A stretch of DNA of 33,190 bases from an uncultured Lachnospiraceae bacterium (GTDB taxonomy: Bacteria; Bacillota; Clostridia; Lachnospirales; Lachnospiraceae): assembly GCA_949051815.1 (NCBI GenBank), contig CARQVR010000033.1, positions 1-33,190 of the forward strand, given 5' to 3'. Shown here in pieces: positions 15,686 to 24,133 of this stretch. The translations under genes and the position numbers were made by a program. Every line of letters begins with the position of its first letter. The first letter of the stretch is position 1. The notes under the pieces were generated by a model, which was not told the DNA's origin, made no database searches, and was given only the letters and a program-made list of their open reading frames with translations.

Positions 15686-16636
15686 ATGAAGCTACTCAGC
15701 GTCATCGTACCCTGCTACAACGAAGAGGAGAATGTCAGGGATTTTTATGATGAGTTATGCAGGAATACGGATTTTTTCCGCGACAAGCAGTTGGAGTTTG
15801 AAATTATATATGTGGACGACGGTTCCAGAGATCAGACGGTTTCCGAGGTGAAGAAGCTTCATGAGGAGGACGGGCGTGTGCGCCTGATTTCCTTTTCCCG
15901 CAATTTCGGCAAGGAGGCTGCGATTTATGCCGGTCTGCAGAAATGCCGGGGGGATCTGGCTGTGCTGATGGACGCGGATTTGCAGGATCCGCCTGCCCTC
16001 TTGCCGGAAATGTATTCTTACATCGAGCAGGGGTACGATTCGGTGGCGACCAGACGTGTGACCAGAAAAGGAGAACCCGTTATCCGTTCCTTTTTTGCGC
16101 GGATGTTTTACAGACTGATGAATAAGATTTCCCGGACGGAGATTGTGGACGGCGCCAGAGATTACCGCCTGATGACAAGACAGGTGGTGGAGGCAATTTT
16201 GTCCATGTCCGAGTATAACCGCTTTACCAAAGGGATTTTCGGCTGGGTTGGCTACAAGACCAAATGGCTGGAATATGAAAATGTGGAGCGCAGAAAGGGC
16301 GAGACGAAATGGTCGTTCTGGAAACTTTTTCTGTATTCCCTTGAGGGCATCATCGCTTTCTCCACAGTACCGCTGACCATAGCGTCAGTGGCGGGCGTGT
16401 TTTTCTGTCTGGTTGCGTTTGTGATCATAATTGTGACGATTGTGCGAAAACTATTGTTTGGCGATCCGACTTCCGGCTGGCCGTCTCTGGTCTGCATCAT
16501 TATGATGGTCAGCGGCGTGCAGTTGTTTTGTCTGGGGATTGTGGGGCAATACTTATCAAAGACATATATGGAAGTGAAGAGGAGGCCGATCTATCTGGTC
16601 CGGGAAGAGATCGGAGGACAGGAAGTTGAAGGATAA
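15686..16636 (+). CDS. GtrB/CsbB-like polyprenyl-phosphate glycosyltransferase (GT2)
   Basis: The 316-residue protein has a GT2 catalytic domain with SVIVPCYNEEENV, VDDGSRDQT, the FGKEAAIYAGL stretch and the metal-binding D96-A-D98 in LMDADLQDPP. Two C-terminal TM helices follow (about 221-250 and 268-290). This is the layout of bactoprenol-linked glucosyltransferases such as GtrB and CsbB, which load a sugar on undecaprenyl phosphate at the inner face for use by a GT-C enzyme outside. AAAGGAGA ends five bases before the ATG at 15686. The next gene overlaps its end by 11 bases. The presence of several GT-C-like proteins in the same locus fits this role. Confidence 0.9.
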   Translation: MKLLSVIVPCYNEEENVRDFYDELCRNTDFFRDKQLEFEIIYVDDGSRDQTVSEVKKLHEEDGRVRLISFSRNFGKEAAIYAGLQKCRGDLAVLMDADLQDPPALLPEMYSYIEQGYDSVATRRVTRKGEPVIRSFFARMFYRLMNKISRTEIVDGARDYRLMTRQVVEAILSMSEYNRFTKGIFGWVGYKTKWLEYENVERRKGETKWSFWKLFLYSLEGIIAFSTVPLTIASVAGVFFCLVAFVIIIVTIVRKLLFGDPTSGWPSLVCIIMMVSGVQLFCLGIVGQYLSKTYMEVKRRPIYLVREEIGGQEVEG

Positions 16637-17459
16637 AGAAAAGGGGCTGGTCAGCATTATCGTTCCGGTGTACCGGGCGGCAGCCTACATTGCAGATACC
16701 ATCGGGATGGTGTTTTCGCAGACCTGCGGGAAATGGGAGCTTTTGCTGGTGGACGACTGCTCCGGGGACGACAGTGTGGAGGTCATGGAAAAAGCACTGT
16801 CTTCATACGAGCATCATCCGGTAGAGACTGTCCTTGAAAATACGGGACATATTGAGGAGTACCTGTGCGGCGGGGGAAAAAAAGTATATCTGATCCGCAA
16901 GAATAAAAACGAGGGCGCCGCCGCGGCGCGCAATACGGGAATGGATTTGGCGGGCGGACAGTATATCGCCTTTCTCGACGCCGACGATATCTGGGTTTCG
17001 GACAAGCTGGAAAAACAGCTTTCCTTTATGAGACAAAAACGGGCGGGTTTTGTGTTTTCCGCTTACGAGTTCGGGGATGAACAGGCCAGACCTACGGGCA
17101 GGGTAGTGCATGTGCCCGAAACCCTGACTTATAAAAAAGCGTTGTCGCGGACGGTTATCTTTACAACCACGGTAGTGCTTGACCGGAATGTTATACCGGA
17201 TGAACTGATGCGTATGCCGCTGGTGGAGAGTGAAGACACGGCGACATGGTGGCAGATTTTGCGGGCGGGATATACGGCCTGCGGGCTTGACGAGGCGCTT
17301 GCAGTCTACAGAAGGCCGCGGGGGTCTCTGTCCTCCAATAAATGCAAGGCGGTGAAGCGGATTTGGAATCTGTACCGCAGACAGGAGAAGCTCTCTGCAG
17401 CGGTCAGCGCATTCTATTTTGTGTTCTGGGCGTACAGAGCTACGGTGAGGCGGATATAA
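16626..17459 (+). CDS. GT2 family glycosyltransferase with TTG start
   Basis: The 277-residue product is a cytoplasmic GT-A enzyme: VSIIVPVYRAAAYIADTI, LLVDDCSGDDSVEVM, NEGAAAARNTGMDLA, and the metal site D118-A-D120 in FLDADDIW. A region near residues 60-80 (ENTGHIEEYLCGGGKKV) is an extra insertion against the usual compact fold. The start is a TTG at 16626, supported by GGAGGA at 16613-16618 seven bases upstream; no ATG lies near. It overlaps the GtrB-like gene by 11 bases, indicating coupled translation. The sugar transferred cannot be told from the sequence. The next gene begins four bases after its stop codon. Confidence 0.88.
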   Translation: MKDKEKGLVSIIVPVYRAAAYIADTIGMVFSQTCGKWELLLVDDCSGDDSVEVMEKALSSYEHHPVETVLENTGHIEEYLCGGGKKVYLIRKNKNEGAAAARNTGMDLAGGQYIAFLDADDIWVSDKLEKQLSFMRQKRAGFVFSAYEFGDEQARPTGRVVHVPETLTYKKALSRTVIFTTTVVLDRNVIPDELMRMPLVESEDTATWWQILRAGYTACGLDEALAVYRRPRGSLSSNKCKAVKRIWNLYRRQEKLSAAVSAFYFVFWAYRATVRRI

Positions 17460-17463
17460 GACC

Positions 17464-18834
17464 ATGAGAAAAGTGGAGACATTTAAAAGACTGATTATTT
17501 TACAGCTTTCTTTTATCGGGCTGATCTTCCAGTTGGCAGTCTATGCGTACTTCTGGCTGACTGCGTACTACCCGTTTCTGAAAGTGTACAGGAATTTCCG
17601 GTTCTATTTCAAAGGGCATGTGCTGATCCTTTTGATTTATTTCGTGCTGCTGTTTTTCTTCGCGAATACATACGGCGCGTTAAAAATTGGCTATCTGAAG
17701 CCGGTGGATGTGTTCATTTCGGAGCTGTTTTCCCTGCTCATTGTCAACGTGATTTCCTATTTTCAGATTTCCCTGATGGCAAACTGGGTGGTGGACGTGC
17801 GGCCCATTGTGTGGACCATGCTGATTCAGACCGCGCTGGCGGGATTCTGGGTGTTTTTCTGCAATATCTGCTATTACAAGGCTTTTCCGCCAAGAGAGAT
17901 TCTGATTATACACGGGGAACGGCCCATTGATGATATTGTGACGAAATTTGAATCAAGAAAGGACAAATACCGGATCAGGAAGTGCCTGAACATTTCCTCG
18001 GGGATGGATGCCGTAAAGGAGGAGATCGGGCGCGGCTACGGCGCGGTGGTGCTGTGGGATATTTCTGCGGTAGACAGGAACATTCTGTTAAAGTACTGTT
18101 ACAGTCTGTCGGTGCGCGTTTACACGATGCCGAAGATAACCGATGTGCTTATCCGGGGGGCGGATCAGCTCCATCTGTTTGACACGCCTATTTATCTGAC
18201 GCGGGAGTACTCCCTGAAAGTGGAGCAGCGGGTGGCGAAGCGGCTGATTGATCTGGTCTGCTCGATCCTGCTTTTGGTGATTGCGTCCCCGTTTATGCTG
18301 ATTACGGCGGCGGTGATTAAACTGTATGACGGCGGCCCGGTTCTTTATAAGCAGATCCGCTGCACGCGTGACAGAAAAGAATTTTATATCCTGAAATTCA
18401 GGAGTATGCGGGTGGACGCGGAGAAAGACGGCGTGGCAAGGCTGGCGGCCAAAAACGATTCCCGCATTACGCCGGTAGGTCATTTTATCCGCGCTACGAG
18501 AATTGATGAACTGCCGCAGCTTTTTAATATTTTAAAGGGGGAAATGTCCTTTATCGGCCCCAGACCCGAACGCCCGGAAATCATTAAGCAGTATATGGAA
18601 GAAATGCCGGAGTTTGCATTCCGCATGAAGGTGAAGGCGGGGCTTGCGGGTTATGCGCAGGTTTACGGGAAATACAATACGACGCCCTACGATAAGCTGA
18701 AACTGGATCTGACTTATATCGAGCAGTATTCCGTGTGGCTGGACATAAAGCTGATGCTTTTGACGCTGAAAATTCTGATCAAGCCGGAGAGCACGGAGGG
18801 AATCGGGGAGAACCAGACAACGGCGATGAAGTAG
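17464..18834 (+). CDS. Polyprenyl glycosylphosphotransferase (initiating sugar transferase)
   Basis: The 456-residue membrane enzyme would start repeat-unit assembly by moving a sugar-1-phosphate from its nucleotide sugar to undecaprenyl phosphate. Four to five N-terminal TM helices (residues 10-150) and a CoA-binding-like domain lead to a bacterial sugar transferase domain from about residue 256. It begins KRLIDLVCSILLLVIASPFM and contains KFRSMRVDAEKDG, D348/E349 in TRIDELPQLFNILKGEMS, FIGPRPERPE, and KAGLAGYAQVYGKY. The Asp-Glu pair is the catalytic dyad known from PglC and WbaP. Length fits the WbaP/CpsE group. The RBS is weak (GGCGGAT, about nine bases away), and coupling to the preceding gene is likely. 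It is the best evidence that the locus makes a lipid-linked polymer. Confidence 0.95.
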   Translation: MRKVETFKRLIILQLSFIGLIFQLAVYAYFWLTAYYPFLKVYRNFRFYFKGHVLILLIYFVLLFFFANTYGALKIGYLKPVDVFISELFSLLIVNVISYFQISLMANWVVDVRPIVWTMLIQTALAGFWVFFCNICYYKAFPPREILIIHGERPIDDIVTKFESRKDKYRIRKCLNISSGMDAVKEEIGRGYGAVVLWDISAVDRNILLKYCYSLSVRVYTMPKITDVLIRGADQLHLFDTPIYLTREYSLKVEQRVAKRLIDLVCSILLLVIASPFMLITAAVIKLYDGGPVLYKQIRCTRDRKEFYILKFRSMRVDAEKDGVARLAAKNDSRITPVGHFIRATRIDELPQLFNILKGEMSFIGPRPERPEIIKQYMEEMPEFAFRMKVKAGLAGYAQVYGKYNTTPYDKLKLDLTYIEQYSVWLDIKLMLLTLKILIKPESTEGIGENQTTAMK

Positions 18835-18853
18835 AAGTGGAAGGATTTGTGCT

Positions 18854-19822
18854 ATGAGGGACAGGCGCTATGCCGATGACGGCATGGATATAAAAAAATA
18901 TTTGATCTGCCTGATGGGAAAACTGCCGCTGATTTTCGGGGCGGTGATCGGGGGCGCGCTTCTTGGGGTGATTGTATATGCGGTCGTGCGCACGGTGCCG
19001 GAGTCGGAGCGGGAGTATACGGCTTATGCGAAGGTGTATCTGGATTTTGCGACGGATGAGACGGGGGAGGTCTATCAGGCGTACAACGGCTATACATGGA
19101 ACGATCTGATGGCGGCCGATCCGATTATGGAGCTGATGCTTCGGCATCTTCCGGCGGATTTTACGCGGGAGGAGACGGCGGCGGCAGTCAGGGCGGAAAT
19201 TCTTTCGGATATCCGGCTTTTGACGATTACGGTTACGACGAACCGGGCACAGCGCACGGACGCGATTCTCGGGGCGGCGGTGGGGGCCCTTGAAACCTAT
19301 GGCGGGCAGGCGAAGGAGTTTCTGGAAATTCACGCGATTCAGAAGACGGAGGCAGCGCTTGTGGTGGCGGACAGCCGGATGGCGCAGGCGGCGCTTGTGG
19401 GCGGCTTTCTTGGGCTGTTTCTCAGTCTTTTCGGTTTTTCTCTCTACTATGTGATGGACGACCGGATTTTTGTGGCGGGGGATGTCAGAAAAGTGACAGA
19501 TTTGTCATTTGTTGGTTATCCTTCCGGCGGGGAGAGATTGCAGCAGGATTATCAGGCAAATCTTGCCTACCTGCGGGAAAAGCGGGGGGATGTCCGGATC
19601 TGCGAGGTGGATCAGGACAAGTCTTTTTCCGGGGAGGAGCTGCAGGAGCTGCGCAGGGCGGACGGCGTGGTATTGTCGCTGCCTTTTGGACAGATACACG
19701 GCACTTTCCTTTTCTATGTGTCAGAGCAGTTAAAAACGCAGGACTGCGCGCTGTGCGGCGTGGCGGTCAGGGACGCGGACGAGCGGTTTCTGAGGAAATA
19801 TTATGGGAAAAATAAAGCTTGA
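18854..19822 (+). CDS. Wzz-like chain-length protein with degenerate BY-kinase-like C-terminus
   Basis: The 322-residue product has a short cytoplasmic N-terminus with MDIKKYL, a TM helix at about 25-45, an extracytoplasmic region to about 178, a second TM (179-200) and a cytoplasmic C-terminus. This is the Wzz/CapA arrangement that sets polymer length. The C-terminal 115 residues contain RRADGVVLSLPFGQIHG and ALCGVAVRDADERFLRKYY, which resemble the end of the CpsD/Wzc ATPase domain. There is, however, no Walker A (GxxxxGK) and no tyrosine-rich tail, and the domain is too short. It looks like a dead or shrunken kinase partner. GGAAGGA lies about ten bases before the ATG. The next gene overlaps by 20 bases. 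No intact BY-kinase is in the window. Confidence 0.8.
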   Translation: MRDRRYADDGMDIKKYLICLMGKLPLIFGAVIGGALLGVIVYAVVRTVPESEREYTAYAKVYLDFATDETGEVYQAYNGYTWNDLMAADPIMELMLRHLPADFTREETAAAVRAEILSDIRLLTITVTTNRAQRTDAILGAAVGALETYGGQAKEFLEIHAIQKTEAALVVADSRMAQAALVGGFLGLFLSLFGFSLYYVMDDRIFVAGDVRKVTDLSFVGYPSGGERLQQDYQANLAYLREKRGDVRICEVDQDKSFSGEELQELRRADGVVLSLPFGQIHGTFLFYVSEQLKTQDCALCGVAVRDADERFLRKYYGKNKA

Positions 19823-20594
19823 GGTGCTGATCTCTGCGGTGGATAAAAATGCCGCAGAGCTTATCCCACAAATGCATATAGCTACGGATGCGGTGCTTGT
19901 AAACCAGTGCGGCCGCTATGGCTATGAGACGATTGCGGTGCAGGGCGGGCGCGTGAAATGTTTTTCCATGCCGGAACGGGGCGTGGGCTTAAGCCGTAAT
20001 ACTGCGCTTTTACATGCGTCCGGGGATGTGACGCTTTTTTCTGATGAGGATATTATACTGACTTCGGATTACGGGGAAAAGATTCGCAGGGCTTATGAGT
20101 CGCTGCCCGATGCGGATCTGATTCTTTTTAACGTGGAGGTCGGAGCTTCCCGCAGAACATACTGGAACCGGGAGATTCGCAGGATCACATACCGCAATTA
20201 CGGCAGGTATCCGGCTTACAGTATCTCGGCCAGACTTGACGCGCTGCGCAGAGCGAATGTGCACTACTCGCTGCTTTTTGGCGGCGGAGCGAAATACAGT
20301 AACGGGGAGGACAGTCTGTTTTTGCGGGACTGTCTGAAAGCGGGGCTTCGGATTTATGCGCATACCGCCTGTATCGGCAGGGAGCAGGAGCGGGAATCCA
20401 CCTGGTTTTCCGGTTATCATGAAAAGTTTTTCCGCGACAGGGGTGTGCTCTACCATTATCTCTATGGGAAACTGGCGCTGCCGCTTTCCCTGCGGTTTCT
20501 GCTGGCCCACAGGAAAACCATGTGCCGGGAAATTCCGGTCGATAAAGCGTTTCGTATCATGCGCGCAGGCGTGCGGGAGGCGCGCGGCAGATGA
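19803..20594 (+). CDS. Glycosyltransferase, GT-A fold (GT2-like)
   Basis: The 263-residue protein has a reduced GT2-like N-terminus (LEVLISAVDKNAAELIPQM), a middle GVGLSRNTALLHASGDV, and a metal-binding D81-E82-D83 in TLFSDEDIIL. FGGGAKYSNGEDSLFLRDCL is a typical acceptor-side stretch with the conserved ED. This variant with ...GLSRN...SDED... is seen in small capsular glycosyltransferases; the donor sugar is unknown. The start at 19803 follows GAGGA by about seven bases and overlaps the Wzz-like gene by 20 bases. Its stop overlaps the start of the EpsG-like gene by 4 bases (ATGA), so translation of the three is coupled. Confidence 0.85.
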   Translation: MGKIKLEVLISAVDKNAAELIPQMHIATDAVLVNQCGRYGYETIAVQGGRVKCFSMPERGVGLSRNTALLHASGDVTLFSDEDIILTSDYGEKIRRAYESLPDADLILFNVEVGASRRTYWNREIRRITYRNYGRYPAYSISARLDALRRANVHYSLLFGGGAKYSNGEDSLFLRDCLKAGLRIYAHTACIGREQERESTWFSGYHEKFFRDRGVLYHYLYGKLALPLSLRFLLAHRKTMCREIPVDKAFRIMRAGVREARGR

Positions 20595-21829
20595 TTTTAT
20601 ATATCACGATTGCGGTTGTCACGGCGCTCCTTGCCAGTCTGGTGGACAGCCATCCAATGAGACAATCCCATACGATTACGAGACAGCAGCTCTGTAACCG
20701 GGTCTGTCTGACGGCGGTTTTTCTGATTCTGTTTCTGTTATCCGCGTGCAGGCTCAATGTGGGCAATGACTATGCGAAGTACGTGGAGTTTATGCATCTG
20801 GTCAACTGCGATGCCTATGTGCCTACGGAAATCGGATTTAATCTGCTGGTTAAGCTGATTTACGGCCTGTCGGGTTATGAGAACTTTTTGCTTGTATTTG
20901 CGTTTTACTCTTTTGTGACGGCGCTGTTTTTCCTGCTGGCCATGTATGAGCAGAGCGACGAGTTCGGGCTGACTTTTTTCCTCTTTATGACGCTCGGCTA
21001 TTATTTCCAGACATTCAGCACGGTGCGCTATTATCTGGCGCTTGCCCTTGCGCTCTACTCGATGAAGTTTGTGCTTCGGAAGCAGTGGGGCAGATTTGTG
21101 GTTCTGGTGTTTTTGGGCGCGGCTTTCCACAAGTCGCTTCTGGTAGTGATTCCGCTCTATTTTCTGGCGTCCCTGTCATGGAAAAAATGGCAGCTTGCCA
21201 TAGCGGCGGCTTTTTGCAGTACGTTTTTGTTTTTGCAGGATTTTTATCTGAAACTGGTGGTTTTTCTCTATCCGACTTATGAGGATACGGAGTATCTGGA
21301 GGGCGGCACAAGCTACATCAGCATACTCCGGTGCGCGGCGGTTCTTTTCTTTGCGGGAATTGTGTATCTGATGCGGCGGCAGGACAGCAGAAAAAATGGT
21401 GAAAGCGCCGCAGACAGAACCGCGAAACCTGTTTATGCCGCAAAAAAGGAAAGAGCAGACGGGACAGGCATAAACGGCGAAAAAGGTGGCATGAATATAG
21501 AGGAAGAAAGGGCGTGGAACCGTCGTTTCCGGTTTTACACTTATTTAAATCTGGGCGCCCTCGTTCTCTACGTGTTCTGCTCCTTTCTGCCCATTATCTC
21601 GCGGATCGGGTATTACCTGATGGTAAGCCAGATCCTGTTTTTGCCGATGCTTTTAAAAGCGGTGCCGGATAAAAAATGGCGGCGGCTGTTCCGGGCGGGC
21701 ATTCTTCTGGCGGCTGTGGCGTACTTCGCCATGTATTTGAAAAAAGGCGCCAACGACGGCGTGCTCATCCTGCCCTACAAGACATTCTTCTTCCACGAAA
21801 TGGTTCCCATTTTGTCAGACGTGACGTAG
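20591..21829 (+). CDS. EpsG/Wzy-like polysaccharide polymerase
   Basis: The 412-residue membrane protein has about ten TM helices. It carries typical EpsG-family features: CRLNVGNDYAKYVEFMHL after the second TM, FSTVRYYLALALALYSMKF with the conserved R-x-x-x-A-x-A pattern, and GAAFHKSLLVVIPLYFL with conserved FHK. Such proteins are thought to polymerise repeat units on the outer face. Between TM segments near residues 264-312 there is a charged insert of about 50 residues (KNGESAADRTAKPVYA ... INGEKGGMNIEEERAW), unusual for the family. The start has GGGAGG nine bases upstream and overlaps the preceding stop by four bases. It is the only polymerase candidate of this type in the window. Confidence 0.85.
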   Translation: MILYITIAVVTALLASLVDSHPMRQSHTITRQQLCNRVCLTAVFLILFLLSACRLNVGNDYAKYVEFMHLVNCDAYVPTEIGFNLLVKLIYGLSGYENFLLVFAFYSFVTALFFLLAMYEQSDEFGLTFFLFMTLGYYFQTFSTVRYYLALALALYSMKFVLRKQWGRFVVLVFLGAAFHKSLLVVIPLYFLASLSWKKWQLAIAAAFCSTFLFLQDFYLKLVVFLYPTYEDTEYLEGGTSYISILRCAAVLFFAGIVYLMRRQDSRKNGESAADRTAKPVYAAKKERADGTGINGEKGGMNIEEERAWNRRFRFYTYLNLGALVLYVFCSFLPIISRIGYYLMVSQILFLPMLLKAVPDKKWRRLFRAGILLAAVAYFAMYLKKGANDGVLILPYKTFFFHEMVPILSDVT

Positions 21830-21895
21830 GCGCGGCATATATCTACAGGGTGAGAGGCCGATCATGAGCAAAAGGGAGCATCGAGGATAAAAAAT

Positions 21896-22792
21896 ATGAC
21901 TTTCAGCATCATCGTAGTCTGCTATAACGCAGGCGAAAAACTACAGAAAACAATCGCGAGCATCCGGCGGCAGACGGAGACGGACTACGAGATCATCGTG
22001 CAGGACGGCCTTTCCACGGACGGCTCGGTGGAGCAGTTGTCCGCAGGGGCAGATTTAAGGATTTTCAGAGAGCGGGACGAGGGGATTTACGACGCCATGA
22101 ACCGGGCGGTTTCCCATGCGGCGGGAAAATATCTGTTTTTTCTAAACTGCGGCGATTACTTTGCGGATGAAGGGGTGCTTGCCGGAGTAAAGCGGACGAT
22201 AGCGGAGCACGGCGGGCTTCCGGTTTCCGGGACAGACTGGGGGGAGCGGGAGAACGGGAAGGCGGCGGACAGCTGCGGCGGCGTGAAAAAACACATAAGG
22301 CCGATGGTTTTTTACGGCAATATCACGGAGCGGGCCACGGGTGCGTATGTGGCGTCGAATCCTGTGATAGACGACTTTGCCTGCTATCGCAATGTGCCCT
22401 GCCATCAGGCCTGCTTTTACGACAGACGACTTCTCGTGAAGAGGGGATTCCGGACATGCTACAGAGTCCGGGCGGATTATGAGCATTTTCTCTGGTGCTA
22501 TTATCGGGCGCGTGCAGCCATGGTTTATATGCCTTTGACTGTGGCCTCCTACGAGGGAGAGGGCTTTTCGGAAGATCGGGAGAACAGGAAACGATCTGCC
22601 GCAGAACATGCGTATATTGTGAAAAAATATATGAGCTGCGGGCAGATTCTCAAGTACAGGACGGTTATGCTTTTGACGCTTGCGCCGCTTCGGACTTTTC
22701 TTTCGTCCCATGAGGCGACGGCGGGCGTCTATCAGAAACTAAAGGCGGGACTGTATGGAAAGACACAGGGCAAAGGACAGCGGCAGGTTTGA
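21896..22792 (+). CDS. GT2 family glycosyltransferase (WcaA-like)
   Basis: The 298-residue product starts MTFSIIVVCYNAGEKLQKTI and contains VQDGLSTDGSVEQL, RDEGIYDAMNRAVSHAAGKY, and FLNCGDYFADEG in place of a classical DxD. This is a recognised GT2 subgroup with the DEGIYDAMN motif. A 45-residue insert with Gly and charged residues (around residues 105-140) precedes the ACFYDRRLL stretch. GAGGA lies about seven bases before the ATG. It follows the EpsG-like gene by 66 bases; in that gap an eight-codon ORF (21864-21890) ends five bases before this start, probably by chance. The donor and acceptor are unknown. Confidence 0.88.
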   Translation: MTFSIIVVCYNAGEKLQKTIASIRRQTETDYEIIVQDGLSTDGSVEQLSAGADLRIFRERDEGIYDAMNRAVSHAAGKYLFFLNCGDYFADEGVLAGVKRTIAEHGGLPVSGTDWGERENGKAADSCGGVKKHIRPMVFYGNITERATGAYVASNPVIDDFACYRNVPCHQACFYDRRLLVKRGFRTCYRVRADYEHFLWCYYRARAAMVYMPLTVASYEGEGFSEDRENRKRSAAEHAYIVKKYMSCGQILKYRTVMLLTLAPLRTFLSSHEATAGVYQKLKAGLYGKTQGKGQRQV

Positions 22793-22846
22793 GCCGCCCG
22801 CCGTAAAAGATGCGTAAAGTGAGAAGGAATACGGAGGTACGATCAG

Positions 22847-24133
22847 ATGAAGGTTTTGTGGGTGTGCAATATTATGCTGCCGGCCATCGCCAAGAGATTA
22901 AATCTTCCTTGCAGCAACAGGGAGGGGTGGCTTTCCGGGCTGTTGGACCGGGTGGTGATGGAGCAGGAGAGAAACCGTATTGAGCTGGGCATTGCGTTCC
23001 CGGTGGAGGAATCTTTGGGAAATTTTGACCGGATGATGCCTTTGGGTGAGAATATTTCCTGTCATTGTTACGGCTTTGTGGAGGATCTGACTGCGCCGGA
23101 GCGCTACGACACGGCTCTGGAAAAGCATTTTGAGCTGATCATCAATGATTTTGAGCCGGATATCCTGCATGTGTTCGGCACGGAATTTCCCCATGCGCTG
23201 GCGTCGATCAAGGTGTTTGACAGGCCGGAGCGGACGCTGATCGGCATTCAGGGGCTTGTTTCCGCGATTGCGAAGGTATATATGGCGGATCTTCCGGTGA
23301 AGGTACAAAGGCAGAGCACTTTCCGCGACAGAATCAGGAAGGACAGCATCAGGCAGCAGCAGAAGAAATTCGAGAAACGGGGAGAGTACGAGATCGAGGC
23401 TATTAAACGGGTGGGGCATATAGCGGGCCGCACGGATTTTGACCGCGCGGAGACGGCGAAGATGAACCCGGATGCCACCTATCATTTTTTAAACGAGACG
23501 CTGCGCAGCGTGTTCTATCGGGACAGATGGAATAAGAATAACTGCCAGACCCATCGGATTTTTCTGAGTCAGGGGGATTATCCGCTCAAGGGTTTCCACT
23601 ATCTGCTGCAGGCGATGCCGAAGATTCTGGAGCAGTTTCCGGACGCGGAAGTTTATGTGGCGGGCGCGGATATTCTGAAGGCGGAGACGTGGAAGGAAGT
23701 GTTGAAGCTCCCCGCATACGGAAAATATTTAAAAAAGCTGATCCGGGAAAATCAACTGGAGGAAAAGATAAATATGCTCGGGCGGATTGACGCGGAGGAG
23801 ATGAAGAGACAGTATTTAAGCTGTCAGGTATTCGTCTGCCCTTCCGTTCTGGAAAACTCTCCCAATTCCGTCGGTGAGGCGATGCTTTTGGGCGTGCCCT
23901 GTGTGGCGGCCAACGTGGGCGGCATACATAACATTCTGACAGACGGCGGGGACGGGTTCCTCTATCCGCCCGGGGATGTGGATGCGCTGGCGGACAGCAT
24001 TATTGAGGTGTTTACCAAGGAGGCGATCGTGGACCGGCTCTCTGACAATGCGAGAAAGCACGCGCGGGTGAACCATGACGCGGATCAGAACTATTACCGG
24101 CTGATGCATATTTACAGGGAGATGGCGGAATGA
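22847..24133 (+). CDS. GT4 family glycosyltransferase
   Basis: The 428-residue GT-B enzyme has an N-terminal acceptor domain (MKVLWVCNIMLPAIAKRL, then SNREGWLSGLLDRVV) and a C-terminal GT1-type nucleotide-sugar domain. The latter holds LSQGDYPLKGFHYLLQAMPKI, DAEVYVAGADI, LGRIDAEEMKRQYLSC and the E-x7-E motif E336/E344 in LENSPNSVGEAMLLGVPC. It is a retaining transferase by family. A strong ACGGAGG site precedes the ATG by nine bases. It ends with a four-base ATGA overlap into the next glycosyltransferase. The sugar is unknown. Confidence 0.92.
   Translation: MKVLWVCNIMLPAIAKRLNLPCSNREGWLSGLLDRVVMEQERNRIELGIAFPVEESLGNFDRMMPLGENISCHCYGFVEDLTAPERYDTALEKHFELIINDFEPDILHVFGTEFPHALASIKVFDRPERTLIGIQGLVSAIAKVYMADLPVKVQRQSTFRDRIRKDSIRQQQKKFEKRGEYEIEAIKRVGHIAGRTDFDRAETAKMNPDATYHFLNETLRSVFYRDRWNKNNCQTHRIFLSQGDYPLKGFHYLLQAMPKILEQFPDAEVYVAGADILKAETWKEVLKLPAYGKYLKKLIRENQLEEKINMLGRIDAEEMKRQYLSCQVFVCPSVLENSPNSVGEAMLLGVPCVAANVGGIHNILTDGGDGFLYPPGDVDALADSIIEVFTKEAIVDRLSDNARKHARVNHDADQNYYRLMHIYREMAE

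Noticed and set aside
18854..19822. Active bacterial tyrosine kinase
   Set aside because: No Walker A motif or C-terminal tyrosine cluster is present, so only the resemblance of the C-terminal fold is reported.
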